In this document: positions 51,589 through 61,003 of the stretch, in pieces
Numbering within the stretch: position 1 is the first letter of the stretch
Layout of the letters: each line of letters starts with the position of its first letter
Source of the DNA: Sediminibacterium sp.
GTDB taxonomy: Bacteria; Bacteroidota; Bacteroidia; Chitinophagales; Chitinophagaceae
Reading direction: 5' to 3'
Assembly: GCF_019264485.1 (NCBI RefSeq)
Contig: NZ_JAHVAA010000006.1
Location: forward strand, 62,001 to 126,000
Length of the DNA: 64,000 nucleotides
Notes under the pieces: generated by a model
What the model saw: only the letters and a program-made list of their open reading frames with translations
Told to the model about the DNA's origin: nothing
Databases searched by the model: none
Position numbers and translations under genes: made by a program

Positions 51589-53263
51589 ACTGAAAATATT
51601 AGCCGATTTCATTGGCCAGCTCAATAAAGAAGAATTGATCTGGGTGAATGGATATTTGTCTGGCCTCGTAGCAACGCCACTCAAAGAGCCTTCGATAGTT
51701 GCTAATGGCACTACTGCCAAAAAAGTAACCATCGCATACGGAACAGAAACCGGTAATTCAAAAAAGCTGGCTACCGATTTTGCAGCAAAAGCAAAAAAGA
51801 AAGGTATTCAAATCAGGCTGGTAAGTCTGGATCAGTATAAACTGACTGATCTGCCTAAAGAAGAATACTTTCTTACCGTCATCAGTACACAGGGTGATGG
51901 AGAACCCCCGGTTACGGCACAAAAATTTTATGACCATATACATAATAATGGATTTAAGCTGCCGCAGTTAAAATATGGTGTACTGGCATTGGGTGATACA
52001 GCTTATCCTTTATTCTGTAAAACAGGGGAAGATGTAGACAAGCAGTTACAACACTTAGGTGCACAAAGAATAGCTGCGCTGCAAAAATGTGATCTTGATT
52101 ATGAAAGCACCGCCGACCAATGGTTTGATACGGTTTTGCAGCAATTACAGGTAACAGAAAATAAAGTGCCGGTAATTACAGCACCCGCAGAGACCAAAAA
52201 ACCGGCAGGGAAATTATATTATGATGGTATTGTTCAAACGCATATTAACCTCACTGCAAGAGGGTCATCTAAAAAGATTTACCATATTGAACTGGTAGCA
52301 GAAGGAGTAGATTTTTTACCCGGTGACTCGATTGGTATTGTTCCGGAAAATGATTCATTACTGGTTGATCAATTGTTACAACTGGTTTCGGTTGATGGAA
52401 ACCGTACTATTACCTGGAAAAATGAAACAGCTTCGATCAGGGAATTACTGATTTCAAAAATCAATATCAGTTACCTGCTGGAGAAATCTGTAAAGCATTA
52501 TGCAACGGTAACGGGATATGAAATACCTGCGGCTAAAACAGATCTGTTATCATTATTGAAACAATATCCCCTCCAAAAACCGGAATTGTTTGAGCAGGTG
52601 GTTGATGGATTAACACAGATTGTACCCCGTATTTACAATATTGCTTCCTCTCCCGGTGCACATAATGGCGAAGTGCATATCACCGTATTGCGTGATGTGT
52701 TTAATAAAGAAGAAGGTGAACAGACAGGCTTGTGTACACAGTATTTGGAAAATAAAAAAGAGGGAGATACTGTTCGTTTTTTCATTCAAAGCAATAAAAG
52801 ATTCCGCTTACCCGCTCCTGATAAAGATATTATCATGATTGGCCCTGGAACAGGTATTGCTCCATTCCGGTCCTTTGTTGCGGAAAGAGATACGATGGCC
52901 GCAAGTGGCAGGAACTGGTTGTTTTTTAGCGAGGATAAGTTTACGACCGATTTTTTATACCAAACCGAATGGCAGGCATGGTTTGAAACAGACACTTTAA
53001 CAAAAATCAGTCTGGCTTTCAAAAATGAAGATGAAAAACCAGCGAGCCTGGCCGATAAAATTATAACGCAGGGGAATGAATTATTTGAATGGCTTGAACA
53101 GGGTGCATTCTTATACCTCTGTGGAGAAAAAGAACCGGCAGGAAAAGCCATAGAAGAAGCATTACTAAAAGTATTTGAAAACCAAACCGGAGATAAAATC
53201 AAGGCTAACACCTACTTTGAAAACCTTAAAAAAGAAAACCGTTACGCCAAGGACCTCTATTAA
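51572..53263 (+). CDS. cysJ: Sulfite reductase flavoprotein alpha subunit
   Basis: A 563-residue diflavin reductase: flavodoxin domain (about 50-195) with AYGTETGNSKKLA, an FAD-binding insert (about 215-430) with RIYNIASSP and GLCTQYLE, and an NADPH domain with MIGPGTGIAPFRSFV and the terminal YFENLKKENRYAKDLY. It carries electrons from NADPH to CysI. The gene overlaps cobA and is followed by cysI after 39 bp. Confidence 0.95.
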   Translation: MLAEPKLKILADFIGQLNKEELIWVNGYLSGLVATPLKEPSIVANGTTAKKVTIAYGTETGNSKKLATDFAAKAKKKGIQIRLVSLDQYKLTDLPKEEYFLTVISTQGDGEPPVTAQKFYDHIHNNGFKLPQLKYGVLALGDTAYPLFCKTGEDVDKQLQHLGAQRIAALQKCDLDYESTADQWFDTVLQQLQVTENKVPVITAPAETKKPAGKLYYDGIVQTHINLTARGSSKKIYHIELVAEGVDFLPGDSIGIVPENDSLLVDQLLQLVSVDGNRTITWKNETASIRELLISKINISYLLEKSVKHYATVTGYEIPAAKTDLLSLLKQYPLQKPELFEQVVDGLTQIVPRIYNIASSPGAHNGEVHITVLRDVFNKEEGEQTGLCTQYLENKKEGDTVRFFIQSNKRFRLPAPDKDIIMIGPGTGIAPFRSFVAERDTMAASGRNWLFFSEDKFTTDFLYQTEWQAWFETDTLTKISLAFKNEDEKPASLADKIITQGNELFEWLEQGAFLYLCGEKEPAGKAIEEALLKVFENQTGDKIKANTYFENLKKENRYAKDLY

Positions 53264-53302
53264 AATTCACCATTGACCATTCACCCTTCACGAAACACCT
53301 CT

Positions 53303-54961
53303 ATGTCAAATAGCAAACCCTCACCCATAGAAAAAATAAAAACCTCCAGTAAAGGTCTCCGTGGCACATTGCAGGAGAGTTTGCAGGATGAAATTACCGG
53401 TGCCGTTCGTGAGCAGGATCACGCACTGATTAAATTTCACGGTATGTATGAACAGGACGACCGTGATGTACGTGAAGAACGGGCAGCAAAAAAATTAGAT
53501 AAGTTATATTCATTTATGATACGGCTGCGTATACCTGGTGGGTATATGAAGGCAGATCAATGGGTGGCAGCACATCATATTGCAGGGAATTATTCAACAG
53601 GTGTTGTCAAGATTACCACCAGACAAACCATACAATTGCATGGTATTCTTAAACACCAGATAAAACCAACGCTTCAGGATTTTAATGCAGTTCATCTCGA
53701 TTCAATTGCAGCCTGTGGTGATGTAAACAGGAATGTAGCCTGTACCAGTCATCCTTCAGAATCGCCCATACACGAAGAAGTGCATGCCTATGCTGATAAG
53801 ATCAGTCGTTTGTTATTGCCTAAAACAAGGGCTTTTTATGAAATATGGCTGGACGAAGAAAAGCTGGTTGAGTACGATGAAACAGATCCATTGTATCAGG
53901 ACCGTTACCTGCCGAGGAAATTTAAAATCGGTATTGCCATCCCGCCCAATAATGATGTAGATGTGCTGACAAATGATCTTGGTTTGATAGCTATTATTGA
54001 AAACGGAAAACTCACCGGTTTTAATATTGCTGTGGGGGGTGGCTTATCTACTACACATGGTAATCCGGATACTTATGCAAGACTGGCAACTGTGATTGGT
54101 TTTACAGCAGGCGAAGAAAAAACACTGAAGGCAGTGTATGAAGTGCTGACTATACAAAGAGATTTTGGTAATCGTTCAGATCGTAAGCTGGCACGACTCA
54201 AATATACACTCGACAAAATGGGTATTGATGCATTCAGAAAAGAACTCGAACAACGTTGTGGTTTTGAATTAGAAGAAACAAAACCATACAATTTTACAGC
54301 AAGAACAGATCGATATGGATGGCAGGCCGATCATCGTGGTAACTGGCATTATACTTTATTTGTTGAAAATGGAAGGGTAACCGATGAGGTTGATGTTCCG
54401 TTGAAAACGGCACTCCTGGAGATAGCAGAAACCGGTAAAATTATTTTCCGTTTTACCAGTAATCAAAACCTGATTCTAAGTGAAATTCAACCTGATGATA
54501 AACCAGTGATAGAAAGTATACTGCAGCGGTATGGTATTTTGGAAAGAGATGAATCAATTGGTCTCATGCGAAAAAATTCAATCGCCTGTGTGGCTTTGCC
54601 TACCTGTCCGCTGGCCCTTGCAGAAGCACAAAGATACCTGCCTTCACTTATCAGCAGTCTTGAACCCTTACTGGAAAAACACCAGTTAAAAGAAGAAGGT
54701 ATTATTACGAGAATGACGGGCTGTCCCAATGGTTGTGCCCGCCCTTATGCAGCCGAAATTGGATTGGTGGGTACGGGCCCCGGGCGTTATAATCTTCATT
54801 TGGGTGGCGACCGCGAAGGAACAAGATTGAATACCAGGTACAGGGAACAATTAGATGAAGCAGGCATATTAAGTGAGCTCGATATAGTGTTTGATCAGTA
54901 TAATAAAAATAAAAAGGAGCAGGAAAATTTTGGAGATTATGTGCAGCGGACCATATTATAA
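53303..54961 (+). CDS. cysI: Sulfite reductase hemoprotein beta subunit
   Basis: A 552-residue siroheme and [4Fe-4S] enzyme that reduces sulfite to sulfide. The cluster/siroheme Cys are in CVALPTC (C-x5-C) and CPNGC (C-x3-C), and the repeated ferrite-reductase domains show GGYMKADQW, TTRQTIQLHG and NRNVACTSHP. An upstream in-frame ATG at 53273 adds ten residues with no similarity; the start at 53303 is preferred. Bases 53268-53293 contain ATTCACCATTGACC-type repeat text. Confidence 0.95.
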   Translation: MSNSKPSPIEKIKTSSKGLRGTLQESLQDEITGAVREQDHALIKFHGMYEQDDRDVREERAAKKLDKLYSFMIRLRIPGGYMKADQWVAAHHIAGNYSTGVVKITTRQTIQLHGILKHQIKPTLQDFNAVHLDSIAACGDVNRNVACTSHPSESPIHEEVHAYADKISRLLLPKTRAFYEIWLDEEKLVEYDETDPLYQDRYLPRKFKIGIAIPPNNDVDVLTNDLGLIAIIENGKLTGFNIAVGGGLSTTHGNPDTYARLATVIGFTAGEEKTLKAVYEVLTIQRDFGNRSDRKLARLKYTLDKMGIDAFRKELEQRCGFELEETKPYNFTARTDRYGWQADHRGNWHYTLFVENGRVTDEVDVPLKTALLEIAETGKIIFRFTSNQNLILSEIQPDDKPVIESILQRYGILERDESIGLMRKNSIACVALPTCPLALAEAQRYLPSLISSLEPLLEKHQLKEEGIITRMTGCPNGCARPYAAEIGLVGTGPGRYNLHLGGDREGTRLNTRYREQLDEAGILSELDIVFDQYNKNKKEQENFGDYVQRTIL

Positions 54962-55055
54962 ACCGGTTATATTCAGAGATGCGCAGGTTCAGACTTGCAT
55001 ATGTAAGCATGAGCGATGTTGTAGGTGTTAAAGAATAAAAAATTTATCTTATAAC

Positions 55056-55072
55056 TCTACTAAATTAATAGA
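55056..55072 (+). promoter_or_regulatory. 17-bp sulfur-operator candidate before the TonB receptor
   Basis: TCTACT-AAATT-AATAGA, one mismatch from a perfect 6-5-6 palindrome, ends 3 bp before the start codon. TATCTTAT at 55045-55052, 23 bp after a TTG at 55019, may be the promoter. It links the receptor to the cys genes. Confidence 0.6.
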
Positions 55073-55075
55073 CTA

Positions 55076-57961
55076 ATGAAATATTTATTGTTATCTTTAA
55101 ACTTCATGATTATCGCTGTATTCCTTTCCGCACAGGATATTTATACTTTATCCGGAACATTAAAAGAGGGTCAGGGAAATACTCCACTGGCAGGAGCAGT
55201 TATTCGTATAAAAAACAGTTCATCCGTTACTACTACCAATGATGATGGCTCATTTCAAATTAAAACCACTGCATCACTTCCGTTAACCATACAGGTGTCA
55301 TCATTGGGTTACGCTACACAGGAATTTATTGTTTCTAACAAAAATAGCCCGCTATTATTGTCGTTGAATGTACAGAATGCTTATGCAAGTCTTGTAGTGG
55401 TTACGGCTTCACGTGTTCCAGAAAGTATTCTGAAATCGCCGGTGAGTATTGAGAAGTTGAGTTTATCTGCTATTAAAGAAGCAGCGGCACCAGGTTTTTA
55501 TGATGCACTGGAGAATTTAAAAGGGGTTCAATTAACTACATCCAGTATCACATTTAAAGTGCCTAATACCAGAGGATTTAATATTCCCAATAATTTTCGT
55601 TTTGTACAACTTGTTGATGGAGTAGATATACAAGCTGCCACACTTGGTGTTTCGTTGGGTAATTCGATTGGCCCCACAGAACTTGATGTAGAGAATGTTG
55701 AAATTACACCGGGAGCTGCATCGGCTCTCTATGGCATGAACGCCATCAATGGTATGGCCAATATTGCTACAAAAAATCCGTTCAAATATCCGGGTCTGAG
55801 TATTTACCAGAAAACCGGGGTGAATCATGTTGATGGAAAGGATCGCAATGTATCAGTGCTAACAGAAACAGCCATTCGCTATGCACATGTATGGAACCAG
55901 AAATGGGCCTTTAAAGTGAATGCAGGTTATACGCGTGCCACAGACTGGGTATCGAATACACAAACCGATCAAAACCCGAATAACCTGAGTACGGCCAATC
56001 CTCAATACAGCGAACTCAATGGTAGTGCTAATGCCGCCTATGATGGATGGAATAAATATGGGGATGAAAATAATAATGCGGTAACAGTTACAGGAATCAA
56101 TTACAACGGCCCTAACAAGTCTTTTATCATCAGAAGAACAGGTTACTGGGAAAAAGATCTTTCGAACCCTACAGTAGAAAACATAAAATTTGATATTGCA
56201 TTACATCATAAATTTTCTACTAAAACAGAGCTCGCCTATAGTTATCGTTTTGGACAGATGGATGGTATTTTTCAAAGAGGTAATAAGATTCAGTTAGATA
56301 ATGCCACTGTACAAAATCATAAGCTTGAACTAAAAGCAGGAGCCTTTACCGCCAGAACCTATCTCTCACTGGAGAATACTGGTAATTCATACAATATTAA
56401 ACCACTGGCAGATAACCTGGACTTAACCCATCTTTCCAATAATGCCTGGCGCGACAGGTTTAGAAACATTTTTCAAACACAGCTAAACAATGGTACAGGT
56501 TTGGCAGAAGCTGCGGCTGCTGCAAGAGTAGCAGCCGATCTGGGTCGTGTGGAACCGGGAACCGCAGCTTTTGAACAATTAAAAAATACGATTACCGGTA
56601 TTAATAATTGGGATCATGCCAATTCCGGAATTACAGGTGCGCCGGCAACCGGTGGTGCCTGGTTAAACCAGCGAAGCAGAATGTATCACACAGATGTACA
56701 ATGGGATCTTTCAGATAAAGTAAAAATCTTCAGTCTGCTGGTAGGTGCCGACTATCGCTTGTATGAGGTAATACCTGACGGAAATAATTTTGTTGATTTT
56801 TCAAGGGCTACAGCAGATCGCAACAAACCATTGGCAGATGGGTCATATGGGAAACCCGTTCAATACACAAAATATGGTGTGTTTGCACAAAGCACAAAAA
56901 CCTTTTTCGATCAACGGTTAAAATTAGTTACTTCTCTGCGAATGGATAATAATCCGGAGTTCTCACCAAAATTCAATCCAAGGATTGCATTGGTTTACAC
57001 AGTTGCTCAAAAACACCATATTCGTACTTCATTCCAAAACGGATTCAGGTTCCCGGCTTTGTTTGAAGCCATTTCATTTGTAAATAATGGTAATGTAAGA
57101 AGGGTGGGAGGACTTTCATACATAAATAAAGGGCTTGGTTATCTTGATAATTCATATACCCTTGCATCTGTAAACGATTTCAACGCAGCGGTGAATAAAG
57201 ATGTAGCAACAGGCTTAACTGCAAATAATGCCGCATTAAAAAACAGGTCCTTATTACAGGTAACAAGTTTGCAACCCACCAGACCCGAAAGAATTAACTC
57301 TTTTGAAATTGGTTATAAAACTGTGTTGCTGAATAATAAGCTGGTTATTGATCTCGACTTATATACCAATACCTACGATGGATTTTTAGGTCAGGTAGAA
57401 GTAGCCGTTCCAGAGAATAATACTGTGCAGGTAGGCTCAGATGCGGCAGTAATTGCTATGCTGGCTTCAAATAGGTCGAGACAAACACGTTACCGGGTGT
57501 ACACCAATGCAAGAAACAAGTATTATAATTATGGAGGTGCATTTGGTTTGATCTTCAGTCTTCCTGAAAATTATACCATATCAGGTAACCTGAGTTATAA
57601 TAATATTTCAGAGAACAGGCAGCGAGATGTATTTGTAACCGGTTTTAACACACCCAAATGGATAACCAATCTATCGCTGCGTAACAGGGAATTTATAAAA
57701 AATACCGGATTTAATATCGTCTGGAAATGGCAGGATTCTTTTAACTGGGAAAGCCCGCTGGCAAATGGCGGTGTTGCAGCATTCAGTACCATCGATTTAC
57801 AATTTACACACCAGTTGCCCGATCTGAAAACTACCATCAAAGTCGGAGCTAGTAATATCTTAAATCATAGGTACATACAATATGCTGCAGGTCCAACAAT
57901 TGGTGCATTGTATTACCTCGCACTGAGTTTCGATACAGGCTTTAAACCCAAATTACAGTAA
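55076..57961 (+). CDS. TonB-dependent receptor in the sulfur regulon
   Basis: A 961-residue outer-membrane receptor: signal peptide (about 1-19), carboxypeptidase-like domain (22-105), plug (about 115-230) with VVTASRVPESILKSPVSIEKLS and VEITPGAASALYGMNAINGMANIATKNP, then a large barrel ending in an aromatic-rich strand. No SusD partner. It lies 114 bp after cysI behind its own copy of the sulfur operator, and its stop overlaps the start of the siroheme/TauE fusion (TAATG). The ligand is unknown; sulfur-containing solutes such as sulfonates, sulfate esters or siroheme precursors are possible. Confidence 0.9.
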   Translation: MKYLLLSLNFMIIAVFLSAQDIYTLSGTLKEGQGNTPLAGAVIRIKNSSSVTTTNDDGSFQIKTTASLPLTIQVSSLGYATQEFIVSNKNSPLLLSLNVQNAYASLVVVTASRVPESILKSPVSIEKLSLSAIKEAAAPGFYDALENLKGVQLTTSSITFKVPNTRGFNIPNNFRFVQLVDGVDIQAATLGVSLGNSIGPTELDVENVEITPGAASALYGMNAINGMANIATKNPFKYPGLSIYQKTGVNHVDGKDRNVSVLTETAIRYAHVWNQKWAFKVNAGYTRATDWVSNTQTDQNPNNLSTANPQYSELNGSANAAYDGWNKYGDENNNAVTVTGINYNGPNKSFIIRRTGYWEKDLSNPTVENIKFDIALHHKFSTKTELAYSYRFGQMDGIFQRGNKIQLDNATVQNHKLELKAGAFTARTYLSLENTGNSYNIKPLADNLDLTHLSNNAWRDRFRNIFQTQLNNGTGLAEAAAAARVAADLGRVEPGTAAFEQLKNTITGINNWDHANSGITGAPATGGAWLNQRSRMYHTDVQWDLSDKVKIFSLLVGADYRLYEVIPDGNNFVDFSRATADRNKPLADGSYGKPVQYTKYGVFAQSTKTFFDQRLKLVTSLRMDNNPEFSPKFNPRIALVYTVAQKHHIRTSFQNGFRFPALFEAISFVNNGNVRRVGGLSYINKGLGYLDNSYTLASVNDFNAAVNKDVATGLTANNAALKNRSLLQVTSLQPTRPERINSFEIGYKTVLLNNKLVIDLDLYTNTYDGFLGQVEVAVPENNTVQVGSDAAVIAMLASNRSRQTRYRVYTNARNKYYNYGGAFGLIFSLPENYTISGNLSYNNISENRQRDVFVTGFNTPKWITNLSLRNREFIKNTGFNIVWKWQDSFNWESPLANGGVAAFSTIDLQFTHQLPDLKTTIKVGASNILNHRYIQYAAGPTIGALYYLALSFDTGFKPKLQ

Positions 57962-59496
57962 TGCAAATGACCATAGAAACCATTGAACAAAAACTATCCG
58001 GAACGCAATGCAGGGCCTCCCGTCAGAATCATTTATTTCCTGTTTTTATACAACTGGAAAGAATGCGTGTACTGATTGTAGGTGGAGGACCGGTAGCTTT
58101 TGAAAAATTACAAACAGTGCTGATAAATGCACCTGCAACAAGGGTTAAAATAGTAGCAAGGGAATTTGATGAAGAACTGGTTTTACTGGCTGAGAAAAAA
58201 GAACAGGTAACACTTGTACAAAAAAACTATTCATCGGGCGATTTATATGATGCCGATATAGTAATTGCAGCAGTAAATGATATTGTTACTGCAGAAGAAA
58301 TCCGGAACGATGCAAAAGCAAGAAAACTATTGGTGAATGTGGCTGATAAACCTGCGTTATGCGATTTTTACCTTGGCTCAGTGGTTCAAAAAGGCAATCT
58401 TAAACTGGCTATTTCTACCAATGGCAAATCACCAACAATTGCCAAACGGTTAAAAGAAACATTAAATGAAATATTACCCGCCGAACTTGATCAGGTATTG
58501 GACCAGATGCAACTGATCAGAAATAAAATTGGGGGCGATTTTTCAGATAAAGTAAAAAAACTGAATGAGATCACTGCTGTATTAGCCGCTACAGATAAAA
58601 AGAATCCAACAGTAGCAGAAAAAAGATGGAAAAAAATTGCTTCCATTTTTCTGTTTGCTTTCTTCTTCATGTTTGTGGGTCACCTGGTACTTTCTTATGT
58701 ACCCTTCTCACAACTGTTTGTACAATCAAAAGAACTCGTAGCTACTTTAGACAGTACTTTTTACTGGATGATACTGGCAGGATTTCTTGCGCAACTGGTT
58801 GATGGTTTACTGGGTATGGGTTATGGCGTGGTATCGGCTACGGTATTATTATCATTAGGAATAAAACTGCCTGCTATCAGCGGAAGTATTCATACGGCAG
58901 AAATGTTTTCCAGTGCGGCTTCCGGATATAGTCATTATCGTTTCGGTAATGTCAATAAAAAATTATTTAAGGCATTGTTGATTCCGGGTGTACTGGGTGC
59001 CATATTGGGGGCAGTTGTATTGTCAAAATTATCTGATCACTACTCAGGCCTTGTAAAACCTATTCTTGCAGCCTATACGCTTTTCCTTGGCTTAAGGATA
59101 TTGCGAACTGGGTTTAAAAAAGTACACAAACCCAAAAAATTCCGTAAAGTAGGATGGCTGGGTGCTGCCGGTGGTTTTCTTGATTCTTTTGGTGGTGGCG
59201 GTTGGGGGCCTCTGGTAACAAGTACCTTGATACTAAAAGGAAGAACACCACGTTATGTGATTGGCTCTGTAAGCATTGCTGAATTTTTTATTACGCTGGC
59301 AAGTGCCGCTACTTTCTTTTCTTTACTGGGTATTTCTCACTGGCCTGTAATAGCAGGGTTGATTATTGGTGGTGTAATAGCTGCACCCATTGCTGCAAGA
59401 CTTACGGGTAAATTACCATTAAAAACAATGTTTATTGCGGTGGGTATTATGGTTATTATCTGGAGTATCCGGATACTCATTAACTCATTCGTATAA
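57961..59496 (+). CDS. Fusion of precorrin-2 dehydrogenase/ferrochelatase with TauE/SafE permease
   Basis: A 511-residue bifunctional protein. Residues about 25-205 form the CysG N-terminal (Met8/SirC) part: RVLIVGGGPVAFEKLQTVL Rossmann motif, IVIAAVNDIVTAEEI, NVADKPALCDFYLGSVVQKG and ISTNGKSPTIAKRLKE, giving oxidation of precorrin-2 and iron insertion to siroheme. Residues about 220-511 form a TSUP (TauE/SafE) membrane protein with eight or so helices, including QLVDGLLGMGYGVVSAT and the repeat GGFLDSFGGGGWGPLV. TSUP proteins export sulfite or move sulfonates and other organosulfur anions. The fusion ties cofactor synthesis to transport; see findings. Confidence 0.92.
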   Translation: MQMTIETIEQKLSGTQCRASRQNHLFPVFIQLERMRVLIVGGGPVAFEKLQTVLINAPATRVKIVAREFDEELVLLAEKKEQVTLVQKNYSSGDLYDADIVIAAVNDIVTAEEIRNDAKARKLLVNVADKPALCDFYLGSVVQKGNLKLAISTNGKSPTIAKRLKETLNEILPAELDQVLDQMQLIRNKIGGDFSDKVKKLNEITAVLAATDKKNPTVAEKRWKKIASIFLFAFFFMFVGHLVLSYVPFSQLFVQSKELVATLDSTFYWMILAGFLAQLVDGLLGMGYGVVSATVLLSLGIKLPAISGSIHTAEMFSSAASGYSHYRFGNVNKKLFKALLIPGVLGAILGAVVLSKLSDHYSGLVKPILAAYTLFLGLRILRTGFKKVHKPKKFRKVGWLGAAGGFLDSFGGGGWGPLVTSTLILKGRTPRYVIGSVSIAEFFITLASAATFFSLLGISHWPVIAGLIIGGVIAAPIAARLTGKLPLKTMFIAVGIMVIIWSIRILINSFV

Positions 59497-59509
59497 AATA
59501 AATAAAAAA

Positions 59510-59537
59510 GCCTTTGCGGGGAAAACCCTGCAAAGGC
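59510..59537. terminator. Terminator hairpin between convergent genes
   Basis: GCCTTTGCGGG (59510-59520) pairs with CCCTGCAAAGGC (59526-59537) with one bulge; the minus-strand reading is followed by TTTTTT. The following 237 bp to 59774 show no gene. Confidence 0.7.
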
Positions 59538-59774
59538 CGCGTAGCGTTTGGTTTTTCAATCTTCGGATATTGCCCGTTTAACTTACACTACAGGAGTCAA
59601 CAGGCTGATTTGGATTTTCTTAAGATGTTTGGATTCTAAACCGAGCAATGATACAGTTGTTTGTATTTCTTGCTGGAACAAAGGAACAATAAAGCGGTAG
59701 CAGGTACAATAGTGCTGCCATTCTAGTTACTGTAACGGATTTACTACAAATTGACGGTGTTTTAACCGGATATG

Positions 59775-60377
59775 TTACCTCCCCGCCTCCGTTAAATTAC
59801 CGTAACGGATATTCCTTGACAGTTCTTCCTGTACTTTTCTGATGGAATTATTGACCTGGGGAATGATATATTGCTGTACATAATCTCTGTCGTTCAGCCG
59901 TCGCTCATTATAAGCTTCCAAACCATATTCAGGCGGTCGCATATCCTGCACATTACTGGTGGTTTTACTGGAGAAACAGATGATATCGCTGATCTGGTTT
60001 TTATAACCGGTATTTGTAAAACTGATGGTCATGGTAAACATTACAAAAGTCTGTTCCATTACCAGTCCGGATGTTTCAAGCGGGTACATGATATAAAAAC
60101 CACATCTTCCGGCAATAGAATTTTTATTTTTATTCTCCACCAGATAAACAGGCTTGCCTTTTTTGGTGACCCTGAACTGATCTTCAAACCTGGATATTTT
60201 ATAATAATTCATAAACCAGGTTTTTACACGGTTGTATTTATCTGCTTTTGAGACGGCAATTTCTTCTGTTTTATGAAAAGAGATTTTACCTGTTGACTGG
60301 TCGGACGGAAAATAAGCCTGACCCATACCACTTAATTGCAGGTATAAAAGAGATAATAACAAAAGAGTCTTCTTCAT
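59775..60377 (-). CDS. Secreted DUF4468-like protein
   Basis: A 200-residue exported protein: signal peptide KKTLLLLSLLYLQLSGMGQ and a mature domain with KADKYNRVKTWFMNYY, followed by alternating strands (FVMFTMTISFTNTGYKNQISDIICF), resembling DUF4468 domains with a TBP-like fold. Function unknown. Monocistronic. Confidence 0.78.
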   Translation of the reverse strand: MKKTLLLLSLLYLQLSGMGQAYFPSDQSTGKISFHKTEEIAVSKADKYNRVKTWFMNYYKISRFEDQFRVTKKGKPVYLVENKNKNSIAGRCGFYIMYPLETSGLVMEQTFVMFTMTISFTNTGYKNQISDIICFSSKTTSNVQDMRPPEYGLEAYNERRLNDRDYVQQYIIPQVNNSIRKVQEELSRNIRYGNLTEAGR

Positions 60378-60568
60378 AAGCTGTAGTCGTAATCAAGATA
60401 GAAAGATTGAGTTAACCTGCCAATTAGATTCGGCTTAAAACTGGCAAACTTTCTGAGTAATGGCTAAAAAAAATTCCTATAGACACAGTTTATTGATGGA
60501 GATCGGTTGTATAATAAGCAGTAACTTAATAGCAGGTAAACCCTAATGAATCAGCTAAAATATCCGCT

Positions 60569-60997
60569 ATGAAACAAGCAAAAATTACAGAAGTGCGTAC
60601 ATGGCATGAACAGCATGCTTCTAAAAGAACTTTTGGTCAGCGGATTGCCGACGGAATATCAGAAGGCATGGGGTCATGGTCATTTATTATTATTCAAACC
60701 ATTATTGTATTGATATGGATGGTATGTAACCTGATTGGATTTTTTTTGCATTGGGATCCTTATCCGTTTATTTTACTGAACCTTTTATTTTCAACCCAGG
60801 CTGCCTATGCCGCCCCAATTATTATGATGTCGCAAAAAAGACAAAACGAACGTGACCGTTTACAGGCCATGGATGATTATAAAACCAATTTTGAAGCAAA
60901 ACAGGAAATAGAAGAACTGCAACGCAGGTTAAACAGGATAGAAATCGATAAACTGGATAAAATTCTCGCGATTCTCGAATCAGGAAACCTGAAGTAG
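60569..60997 (+). CDS. DUF1003 membrane protein
   Basis: A 142-residue protein with two TM helices (about 35-57 and 62-85) separated by a short loop, an N-terminal TFGQRIADGISEGMGSW motif, the MMSQKRQNERDRLQAMDDYKTN signature after the second helix, and a C-terminal coiled coil. This is the DUF1003 family, whose role is unknown. Convergent with the MFS gene, 6 bp apart. Confidence 0.92.
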   Translation: MKQAKITEVRTWHEQHASKRTFGQRIADGISEGMGSWSFIIIQTIIVLIWMVCNLIGFFLHWDPYPFILLNLLFSTQAAYAAPIIMMSQKRQNERDRLQAMDDYKTNFEAKQEIEELQRRLNRIEIDKLDKILAILESGNLK

Positions 60998-61003
60998 GAT
61001 TTT

